19,289 nt of DNA from CAZKTO01 sp964555685 (GTDB lineage Bacteria; Chloroflexota; Dehalococcoidia; SHYB01). Shown here one piece after another: positions 7,323-12,987 of the stretch. The notes beneath the pieces are model-generated. The model was not told the origin of the DNA. It did no database searches and worked only from the letters and a program-made list of their open reading frames with translations. Location: contig CAZKTO010000060.1 in assembly GCA_964555685.1 (NCBI GenBank), positions 1-19,289 on the forward strand. Reading direction: 5' to 3'. Each line of letters opens with the position of its first letter. The first letter of the stretch is position 1. Both the position numbers and the translations under genes were made by a program.

Positions 7323-8363
7323 TTACTGCGTAGTAAGGGGGCCTAGCTCGGTAGCTCCCTCAACATTGGCTATGGGGCTATAGACGAACATCGTACCCGA
7401 CTGGTTCCCTCCCCACAGAACTCCACGCAGCTGCACGGTGTTGCCGCTGACGATGGCAAAGACTGGGGACCCGCTGTCGCCACCGCCGACTGCGGCTGTG
7501 ACGAAATCTTGGCAGAGTTGAAGTATGTTAGTCCCCAACACTCCGGTATTTACACAGGTATTAGTCACCGTTCCCTGCGACCGGCCGGTGGTTCTGCCTA
7601 CTTTGTTCACAACGTCCTCAACTGAGGATGAACCTTCACTCACGATCTGATAGCTCCCCGTTATAGTGAGGGACCCTAGCGCCGTTTGTTCTATGGAACC
7701 AAGGGCGCTGGTGACGCCAGCGTCGTACGCAATAAAGGCGCTGTCGCTGTAGCGGCACTTCTTGTTTATCGGGCATGCCCCGCCTTTGAAATACTGTGGA
7801 TCAGCGGTCTCGACGCCGGTGCGATTGTTAGCGCCAGAGGTTGGCTGATAATGGACGGTGCTCTCGACCCCTCCCTGTTTTTTGGTGCAGTGAGAGTTAG
7901 TCACGAAACCCGCTACCCCAGCCCGCGTAGCATTAAAGCCTACGGTGCAAACGTAGACGCTGAAGGCCGTTTGAAGGCCGCCTTGGACGGGACGAACGCG
8001 GTCGCGCAAAGTCACAAGAGACACGATGGGCTCCGTGACCACGATGTCCACCAGGGACCGGGAGACGTTCAGCCGCTCCAGCTCCCTCTCCACCGGCCCG
8101 AACACCTCTCTACCTATCACGCCCACCTCCAAGCGACCCAGGTCCTCCCTGGCGTCGGTGTACACCACCCCTGGAAGCACAAACAGGGGTAGCAGACGCT
8201 GATGGACCCTTTCCAGTTCCTCCTGCCCGGGTTGGCTCGGAGGCCCCTGACCCCCGCCCTGTCCCGCCGCGAAGGCCGCTACGCTCGTGGAAAGAGCGGT
8301 CAGAGCGGCCACGGCTATAAGGAGCGCAACACGCCATTTCCTCGTCAGTGAGATACCTTTCAT
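7323..8363 (-). CDS. Secreted chymotrypsin-fold (S1) serine protease with propeptide
   Basis: The 346-residue product has a signal peptide (MKGISLTRKWRVALLIAVAA onward, cleavage near AFA-AG at 33), then a Gly/Pro/Gln-rich linker and a helical segment to about 130 that looks like a propeptide. The catalytic domain follows. His158 in TNSHC, Asp207 in YSDSAFIAY and Ser297 in GGGDSGSPV form the expected triad. Three close cysteine pairs (139/159, 197/203, 270/284) suggest disulfides; 139/159 flanks the catalytic His as in chymotrypsin. KVGRTTG (254-260) resembles streptogrisin-type proteases. The start at 8363 is chosen because the signal peptide begins there and GGGGAGGGGG precedes it; longer frames upstream add no coherent sequence. 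G+C is lower than in flanking genes. Substrate is unknown; export and self-processing are inferred. Confidence 0.9.
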   Translation of the reverse strand: MKGISLTRKWRVALLIAVAALTALSTSVAAFAAGQGGGQGPPSQPGQEELERVHQRLLPLFVLPGVVYTDAREDLGRLEVGVIGREVFGPVERELERLNVSRSLVDIVVTEPIVSLVTLRDRVRPVQGGLQTAFSVYVCTVGFNATRAGVAGFVTNSHCTKKQGGVESTVHYQPTSGANNRTGVETADPQYFKGGACPINKKCRYSDSAFIAYDAGVTSALGSIEQTALGSLTITGSYQIVSEGSSSVEDVVNKVGRTTGRSQGTVTNTCVNTGVLGTNILQLCQDFVTAAVGGGDSGSPVFAIVSGNTVQLRGVLWGGNQSGTMFVYSPIANVEGATELGPLTTQ

Positions 8364-8396
8364 GGCACCCCCTCCCCGAATCAATCGGCGGGCCGT

Positions 8397-8414
8397 CATG
8401 GCGTTGACGCCATG
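8397..8414. promoter_or_regulatory. Perfect dyad in the protease leader (CATGGCGT-TG-ACGCCATG)
   Basis: Two 8-bp arms are exact inverted complements around a TG centre. The dyad lies between the predicted -10 box (8452-8457) and the protease start codon (8363), 33 nt upstream of the start. It could be a repressor operator or an mRNA hairpin; the sequence alone does not say which. Confidence 0.4.
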
Positions 8415-8451
8415 CAGAGCTCGACGCGCTGTGAACTCTAGCCCAATTACA

Positions 8452-8457
8452 ATTATA
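8452..8457 (-). promoter_or_regulatory. Putative -10 box (TATAAT) of the protease gene
   Basis: A consensus TATAAT on the minus strand lies in a locally AT-rich patch 88 nt upstream of the protease start. No good -35 hexamer sits 16-18 nt upstream. That space instead overlaps the inverted repeats at 8468-8493, so expression may depend on an activator or be blocked there. The implied leader is about 80 nt, unlike the leaderless genes nearby. Confidence 0.45.
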
Positions 8458-8467
8458 GGTCTCGTTG

Positions 8468-8493
8468 GCAAGCTTGCACCACCCGAGCGGGTG
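8468..8493. repeat. Two adjacent inverted repeats upstream of the protease -10 box
   Basis: GCAAGCTTGC (8468-8477) is a perfect 10-bp palindrome. CACCCG-AG-CGGGTG (8480-8493) is a perfect 6-bp-arm repeat two bases further on. They fall where the -35 region of the protease promoter would be. No U-tract follows in either direction, so a terminator role for the upstream phosphoesterase gene is unlikely. Confidence 0.45.
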
Positions 8494-8556
8494 ATTCTCC
8501 GGGCGATCTCTTCCTCATAGCGTCCCTGAGGACACCACGGTGGGGTTGCGCCCTTG

Positions 8557-9297
8557 TTAGCGCCCCCGGCTGAGCCGGTCGATGAGGTCGGAGGGCAGGC
8601 CCGCGGCCCGCATCTTGCGCTGCGTCGCCTCGACGTCGTAGACGACGCGGTGGTGGTGAACGGCCTGCCGGTCGGTATCGAAGATGGCGTAGCTGGCGCG
8701 CGGGTCGCCGTCCCGCGGCTGGCCGACGCTGCCCGGGTTGATGATCATACGCCCCCGCCCCAGGGTGACGCCCACGTCCTCCTGGGCCTGGTAGAGGGGG
8801 CTCCCCGACAAGTCGGGGGCCTCGACCTCCGGGCAGATAAAAGGGACGTGGGAGTGGCCGACGAGACAGTAGCGGGTCTCGAAGTAGCGGAAGCTGGCCG
8901 CCGCCACGGCGCTGGACAGGACGTACTCCCAGACCGGCTCGCGGGGGCTGCCGTGGGCGAGGGTGAACTCCTCGTGGACGAGCATGGCGGGCAGCGCCGC
9001 GAGGTGGGCCCGCTCCTCGTCGGTCAGGACCTGCCCGGTCCAGCGGTTGGCCTCCGCCGCGTAGGGATTGAACTCGTCCAGGCTGATGGCCCCGGCGGCG
9101 CCGAGATCGTGGTTGCCGGCGAGGCACAGGCGGGCCCGCTCCCGCACGAGGGCCAGGCACTCCCTGGGCTCCGGCCCGTAGCCGACGATGTCCCCAAGGC
9201 ACCAGAGCTCATCGGCCTGCCGCTGGGCGGCATCGCTCAGCACCGCCTCCAGGGCAGCCAGATTGCTGTGCACGTCGGCGATGATGGCGATGCGCAT
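8557..9297 (-). CDS. YfcE/MJ0936-type metallophosphoesterase
   Basis: The 246-residue protein carries the calcineurin-like dinuclear metal site in canonical order: DVH (D8, H10), GDIVGYGP (D36), GNHD (N62, H63), AHGSP (H115) and GHSH (H148, H150), followed by INPGSVGQPRDGDPRASYA, the usual C-terminal signature of this subfamily. Relatives hydrolyse phosphodiesters or phosphomonoesters of small molecules or nucleotides; the substrate here cannot be told. No signal peptide, so it is cytoplasmic. It is transcribed divergently from tsaE with 114 nt between starts. No Shine-Dalgarno precedes the ATG, and a TACACT box lies 9 nt upstream, so it may be leaderless. Confidence 0.92.
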   Translation of the reverse strand: MRIAIIADVHSNLAALEAVLSDAAQRQADELWCLGDIVGYGPEPRECLALVRERARLCLAGNHDLGAAGAISLDEFNPYAAEANRWTGQVLTDEERAHLAALPAMLVHEEFTLAHGSPREPVWEYVLSSAVAAASFRYFETRYCLVGHSHVPFICPEVEAPDLSGSPLYQAQEDVGVTLGRGRMIINPGSVGQPRDGDPRASYAIFDTDRQAVHHHRVVYDVEATQRKMRAAGLPSDLIDRLSRGR

Positions 9298-9306
9298 GAC
9301 GATCCG

Positions 9307-9312
9307 AGTGTA
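9307..9312 (-). promoter_or_regulatory. Putative -10 box for the phosphoesterase gene
   Basis: TACACT on the minus strand ends 9 nt before the ATG at 9297, with no Shine-Dalgarno in between. The upstream -35 region is GC-rich and unconvincing. The call rests mainly on the same box-to-start spacing seen for tsaE. Confidence 0.35.
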
Positions 9313-9372
9313 GCACCCGGCTCCCCGAGCGCCGGGATTCGCGTCATCCCGCTACTCATAGTTCGCCGTTCC

Positions 9373-9402
9373 TTGTTCCCATGCGCACGCGCCCTCTATA
9401 AT
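9373..9402 (+). promoter_or_regulatory. Sigma70-type promoter of tsaE-tsaB-ndk, leaderless geometry
   Basis: TTGTTC (9373-9378) and a consensus TATAAT (9397-9402) are separated by 18 nt. The expected transcription start is 2-4 nt before the tsaE ATG at 9412. No Shine-Dalgarno fits in the remaining bases, so the mRNA is probably leaderless. Confidence 0.75.
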
Positions 9403-9411
9403 CGTCCTGCT

Positions 9412-9897
9412 ATGAGCCGGGAGTGGGAGGTCGTCACGTCGTCGCCGGGGGAGACGCAGCGGATCGCCCGCGCGCTGGGCGCCGCCTGCGCGGGCGGCGA
9501 GCTCTTCCTCCTCGCCGGGCCGCTGGGCTCGGGGAAGACGTGCTTCGTGCAGGGGCTGGCCCAGGGCCTCGGCGTTCGCGGCTACGTCCACAGCCCCACG
9601 TTCGTGCTGGTCGCCGAGCACGCCGGCCGGCGCACCCTGTACCACGCCGATCTGTATCGCATCGAGTCGGCTGGCGAGGCGCTGGACCTGGCGCTGGACG
9701 AGTACATCGGCGGCGAGGGCGTCTGCGCCATCGAGTGGGCCGACCGCGAGCCCTCGATCTTCCCGCCCGAGCGCCTGCTGGTGCGCCTGGAGGACCTGGG
9801 CGGCGACCGGCGCCGCATCCGCCTCACGGCGACGGGCCCGAAGCACGAGGCGCTGCTCGCCACCCTGGCGCCGGCCGACGCCACGGGAGGCCGGTAG
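9412..9897 (+). CDS. tsaE: tRNA t6A37 biosynthesis ATPase TsaE
   Basis: TsaE is the small P-loop ATPase that works with TsaB and TsaD to place threonylcarbamoyl on A37 of ANN-decoding tRNAs. The 161-residue protein has Walker A GPLGSGKT (36-43), SPTF (61-64), HADLYR (78-83) and the Walker B-like AIEWAD (106-111), in the standard family order. The ATG is fixed by the promoter immediately upstream. The stop is 3 nt before the tsaB GTG, so the two are co-translated. TsaD and TsaC are not in the window. Confidence 0.95.
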   Translation: MSREWEVVTSSPGETQRIARALGAACAGGELFLLAGPLGSGKTCFVQGLAQGLGVRGYVHSPTFVLVAEHAGRRTLYHADLYRIESAGEALDLALDEYIGGEGVCAIEWADREPSIFPPERLLVRLEDLGGDRRRIRLTATGPKHEALLATLAPADATGGR

Positions 9898-9900
9898 CCC

Positions 9901-10611
9901 GTGGAGCTCGCCCTGGACACCTCGACGGCCGTCGCGGGCGTGGCGCTGGCGCGGGAGGGCCGGACCGAGGCGGAGCTATCCTGGCGCGCCGGGCACAGCC
10001 ACACGGCCCAGCTCATGCCCGCCGTCGATCACCTGTTGCGGATGGCGGGCGCCGCGCCGCGGGACCTCACGGCGGTCGTCGTGGCCATCGGGCCGGGGAG
10101 CTTCAGCGGCCTGCGCGTCGGCGTGAGCGCCGCCAAGGCCCTGGCCGAAAGCCTGGCCATCCCGCTGGCCGGCGTCGGCACGATGCTCGTGGAGGCCTGC
10201 CCGTTCCTGGGCCAGGGCCTGCCCACGCGCGTCGTCTTGGATGGCGGCCGCGGCGAGCTCGCCGTCGGGAGCTTTCACCCCACACCCGCGGGCGAGCCGG
10301 ACGCCTGGCCGGAGGAGTCGGAGCCGCCCCGGCTGATGACGGTGGAGGAGCTGTGCGCATCGATCCGCCAGCGGACGCTCATCTGCGGCGAGGGGCTGCC
10401 CGCGGTCCAGCGGACGATCGAGGAGCGCCTGGGGGCGCTGGCGGTCATCCCGCCAGCCTCGGCGCTGCCGCGGCGCCCGGGGCATCTGGCGGCCCTGGGC
10501 TGGCGCCGCCTGGCCCGGGGCGAGCGGGACGACGCCGCCACGCTCCAGCCGATCTATCTCCGAGGGCCGTCTATCACCCGGCCCGGACCCGCTCGCGCCG
10601 TCAAGTATTGA
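9901..10611 (+). CDS. tsaB: tRNA t6A37 biosynthesis protein TsaB
   Basis: TsaB is the inactive ASKHA-fold partner of TsaD in t6A formation. The 236-residue product begins ELALDTSTAVAGVAL, the first ASKHA strand pair, and contains the hallmark GPGSFSGLRVG (64-74) and KALAESLAIPLAGVGT. The C-terminal half is more variable, ending ATLQPIYLRGPSITRP, with the usual 'PxYLR' near the end. The start is GTG, 3 nt after the tsaE stop. ndk follows after 31 nt with its own strong ribosome binding site. Confidence 0.93.
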   Translation: MELALDTSTAVAGVALAREGRTEAELSWRAGHSHTAQLMPAVDHLLRMAGAAPRDLTAVVVAIGPGSFSGLRVGVSAAKALAESLAIPLAGVGTMLVEACPFLGQGLPTRVVLDGGRGELAVGSFHPTPAGEPDAWPEESEPPRLMTVEELCASIRQRTLICGEGLPAVQRTIEERLGALAVIPPASALPRRPGHLAALGWRRLARGERDDAATLQPIYLRGPSITRPGPARAVKY

Positions 10612-10642
10612 ACCCTGCGACTCCCCATCCGGAGGTGGTCCC

Positions 10643-11101
10643 GTGAGCGACGCTCAGCGCACCCTCGTGCTTCTCAAGCCCGACGCCATCCAGCGCGGCC
10701 TGGCGGGCGCCATCATCGCCCGTCTGGAGGCGACGGGCCTGCGCATCGCCGCCATGAAGCTCATCCACATGGACCAGGCCCTCGCCCGCCGGCACTACGC
10801 CGTCCACAAGGGGAAGCCGTTCTTCGGCGGCCTGGTGCGGTTCATCACCTCCGGTCCCATCGTGGCCATGGTGCTGGAGGGCCCGCGGGCCGTCGAGATC
10901 GTCCGGAAGACCATGGGCGCCACGGACCCGGCCAAGGCCGCGCCCGGCACCGTCCGGGGCGACCTGGGCCTCAGCATCGGCATGAACCTGGTCCACGGCT
11001 CCGACGCCCCGGAGACGGCGGAGAAAGAGATCGGCCTCTTCTTCTCGCCCAAGGAGATCGTCAGCTACCGCCGGGACCTGGACCGCTGGATCGTCGAGTA
11101 G
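10643..11101 (+). CDS. ndk: Nucleoside-diphosphate kinase
   Basis: It transfers the gamma phosphate between nucleoside triphosphates and diphosphates through a phosphohistidine. The 152-residue length is normal. Landmarks are LVLLKPDAIQRG (8-19, Lys12), HYAVHKGKPFF (51-61), VRGD (104-107) and NLVHGSD (115-121) with the active His118 and Asn115. The residue before Asn115 is Met, where most family members have Arg (GRN). It starts at GTG 6 nt after GGAGGT (10631-10636), and is the third gene behind the tsaE promoter. It converges on the DUF4349 gene with only a 6-nt gap. Confidence 0.96.
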   Translation: MSDAQRTLVLLKPDAIQRGLAGAIIARLEATGLRIAAMKLIHMDQALARRHYAVHKGKPFFGGLVRFITSGPIVAMVLEGPRAVEIVRKTMGATDPAKAAPGTVRGDLGLSIGMNLVHGSDAPETAEKEIGLFFSPKEIVSYRRDLDRWIVE

Positions 11102-11107
11102 GCGGAG

Positions 11108-12289
11108 CTAGGCCCCCTTCGGGCGCCGCCGGCCCCAGCGGTAGCCCGCGAAGCCCACAGCAGCGACGACCGCCACCGCGACGACGACCACGACGGCGAT
11201 GGCGCCGGCCTTGCGCTCGTCGTCCCGCTCGCCCAGCGCCACCTGGATAGGCGAATCGGGCTTGGTCCCCCGCTGGTCCGCTCCGGCCGGCAGGCTGCTG
11301 CCGCGCAGGAGCGACTTGGCGCGCACCTCGCCCAGGTCCTCCAACGCCGCCATCGCCCGGTCGAAGTCGGGCCGGAAGACCCGAAAGGTGATGAAGCCCT
11401 TCTCCTTGCCGTCCTCCTCGGACAGGGAGACGCTGTCGATAGTCCCTTGGAGCTGGGTGACCAGACTCTCGATGGAGCGCGCGGCGCCGGCCACGTCCTC
11501 CACGTCCATGGTCAGCGTGCCCGAGGGCGGCGTCCCCACGAGCTCCCGCGGGAGCGTGAGGGCGATGGCGATGGTGGCCAGATCGACCCGGCGGCTGATG
11601 GCGTTGATCTGGCCCTGGTAGCGCTCGATCTCCGTCCGGACGCGGTTCAGCTCCCGCTCGAGGGTGAGGATGTCCCCAACGTTCTGGGCCCGGCCCATGA
11701 GGGCCAGCAGGCTCTGCTCCTGGCGCTCGGCGCTCCGCAGCCGCGCCTGGAGGTCGATGAACCGCTCGGTCACGTCCTCCCGGCCGACGTCGCGGCTGAG
11801 GACCAGGCCGACGCTCTCCAGGCGCTTCAGGGCGTTGAAGAACTCGGCCGTCGGCACGCGAACGGTGACGGTGGCGCGCTTGCTATCCCGTTCGCCGGAC
11901 GAGCTGAGGTTGGAGACCGTGCCGCCGAACGACTCGGCGATGGCCCGCACCTGGTCGATGGCGGCATCGACGTTGGGCACCTCCAGGGCGATGGAGGCGT
12001 TGGAGATGATCTTGCGGTCGTCGGCCTGGCCCTCGGCCGAGGCCTGGCTCGTCGCCTGGATGTCGAGACGGCCATCGGGAGGCGGCAGCGGCGCAGGTTG
12101 CCCCGCGGGGCCCGCCGAGCCTCGGGGACCAAAGGCCCCCGGCGCGGCCGTCGGTGCTGGGAGCCCAGGCCGGGACGGCGCCTCGAGCTTACCAGCCGTT
12201 CCAGGCTTTGGTTCTGAGTCGCCGCCACAGGCCACGACGGCCAGCGTGGCGATGACTGCCAGGGCAGCGATGAGCAAGACCTTCCGCAT
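11108..12289 (-). CDS. DUF4349 lipoprotein with C-terminal membrane anchor
   Basis: The 393-residue protein starts with a lipoprotein signal (MRKVLLIAALAVIATLAVVA, lipobox VVAC, Cys21), followed by a Pro/Ala/Gly-rich linker to about residue 75. The DUF4349-like body contains ISNASIALEVPNVDAAIDQV, RVPTAEFFNAL and a coiled-coil stretch with ILTLERELNRVRTEIERYQ. A hydrophobic segment at about 361-383 precedes the basic tail WGRRRPKGA. So it is tethered to the membrane at both ends, with the body outside. Molecular function of DUF4349 is unknown to me. The start at 12289 is preferred over a longer frame because the signal peptide begins there and GAGGAGG lies 6 nt upstream. rsfS lies upstream on the same strand. 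Confidence 0.88.
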   Translation of the reverse strand: MRKVLLIAALAVIATLAVVACGGDSEPKPGTAGKLEAPSRPGLPAPTAAPGAFGPRGSAGPAGQPAPLPPPDGRLDIQATSQASAEGQADDRKIISNASIALEVPNVDAAIDQVRAIAESFGGTVSNLSSSGERDSKRATVTVRVPTAEFFNALKRLESVGLVLSRDVGREDVTERFIDLQARLRSAERQEQSLLALMGRAQNVGDILTLERELNRVRTEIERYQGQINAISRRVDLATIAIALTLPRELVGTPPSGTLTMDVEDVAGAARSIESLVTQLQGTIDSVSLSEEDGKEKGFITFRVFRPDFDRAMAALEDLGEVRAKSLLRGSSLPAGADQRGTKPDSPIQVALGERDDERKAGAIAVVVVVAVAVVAAVGFAGYRWGRRRPKGA

Positions 12290-12371
12290 AATGCGCCTCC
12301 TCGGGGCAGTGTTACTGGATAGACGGAGGGCGCGGCGGAAAAGTTCCCGTGAGCTGTCTCTGACCGGAGTG

Positions 12372-12716
12372 CTACGGCACGCGCACGACCGGGGGGGCCT
12401 TGGCCCAGGCCGACTCCAGGTCATAGTAGGCGCGCTGCTCAGGGGTGAAGACGTGGACGATAACGTCGCCGAAGTCCAGGAGCACCCAGCCGGAGGCGGC
12501 GGTACCCTCGCGGTGGAGGAGGCGCACGCCGCGCTCGCGTATGACGCGCTCCATCTCGTTGACGATGGCGGCGAACTGCGGAGGCGACTCGGCGCTGCAG
12601 AGCACGAAGTAGTCGGCGAAGCTGGCCAGACCGCGCAGGTCCAGCATGAGGATGTCGGCGGCCTGCTTGTCGGCGGCGGCCTCGACGGCGGCCCTGGCGG
12701 GCTCGATGGGCTCCAG
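12372..12716 (-). CDS. rsfS: Ribosomal silencing factor RsfS (probable CTG start)
   Basis: RsfS binds ribosomal protein uL14 and blocks subunit joining in starvation. The core LDLRGLASFADYFVLCSAES, then QFAAIVNEME, GWVLLDFGDVIVHVF and the final FTPEQRAYYDLESAWA are diagnostic. The only in-frame ATG (12647) would remove the conserved first helix. The frame continues upstream through EPIEPARAAVEAAADKQAADIL, as in the family, to a TAG inside the -10 box, and no ATG, GTG or TTG occurs there. CTG at 12716 lies 6 nt after GGGGGTGG and gives 114 residues, the family's normal size, so I infer a CTG start. A base error upstream is the alternative. Confidence 0.85.
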   Translation of the reverse strand: MEPIEPARAAVEAAADKQAADILMLDLRGLASFADYFVLCSAESPPQFAAIVNEMERVIRERGVRLLHREGTAASGWVLLDFGDVIVHVFTPEQRAYYDLESAWAKAPPVVRVP

Positions 12717-12745
12717 CTCGCACCACCCCCGGAGAAAGATGCTTC

Positions 12746-12775
12746 ATTCTAGGGGCGGCACCGCCGGAGGGTCAA
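12746..12775 (-). promoter_or_regulatory. Sigma70-type promoter of rsfS
   Basis: On the minus strand TTGACC (12775-12770) and TAGAAT (12751-12746) are 18 nt apart, placing the transcript start about 23 nt before the inferred CTG start of rsfS. The spacer holds a small GC dyad GGCGG-CA-CCGCC (12754-12765). The motif AAATATGAATAA lies 16 nt upstream of the -35, as part of the inverted repeat at 12787-12803. Confidence 0.65.
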
Positions 12776-12987
12776 GGACGTTCGTTGAGCCTTATTCATA
12801 TTTCTGGCGGTTGGCGGCGAGACTCTGTGCGGGTGCGCGGGCTTCTCAAAGTTCGGGTTCATGCCATGCTCTCGATCATTGTGTGCCAGTCTCAGGCGTT
12901 GGCGACGGAATCGAGGGCATCGGTTCGGAAGGTTGCATAAAGCATAGGGAGTGTGATCCCATCAGTTGGACAGTTGACCTCTAGATT
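12776..12987. other. Gene-free stretch between rsfS promoter and AIPR gene
   Basis: About 210 nt with no supportable gene. It holds the left inverted-repeat arm (12787-12803) and a tandem CAGTTGGA/CAGTTGAC just after the AIPR stop (12963-12978). Short frames on both strands are interrupted, so decayed coding sequence is possible. No terminator for the AIPR gene is evident. Confidence 0.4.
12787..12803 (+). repeat. Left arm of a 17-nt inverted repeat flanking the AIPR island
   Basis: GAGCCTTATTCATATTT matches the reverse complement of 14783-14799 at 16 of 17 positions. A further GTTC lies just outside both arms. The two arms bracket almost exactly the low-GC block. Confidence 0.55.

Noticed and set aside
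8535..8543. CCACGGTGG as a terminator downstream of the phosphoesterase gene
   Set aside because: The stem is only 4 bp and no U-tract follows.
12439..12747. Alternative frame beginning MKHLSP over the rsfS N-terminus
   Set aside because: The ATG overlaps the predicted -10 box and the product is Arg/Gly-rich shadow sequence; the RsfS signature is in another frame.
12963..12978. CAGTTGGA/CAGTTGAC direct repeat after the AIPR stop as an attachment or target duplication
   Set aside because: No matching copy was seen at the other end of the island; two short adjacent units are more likely chance.
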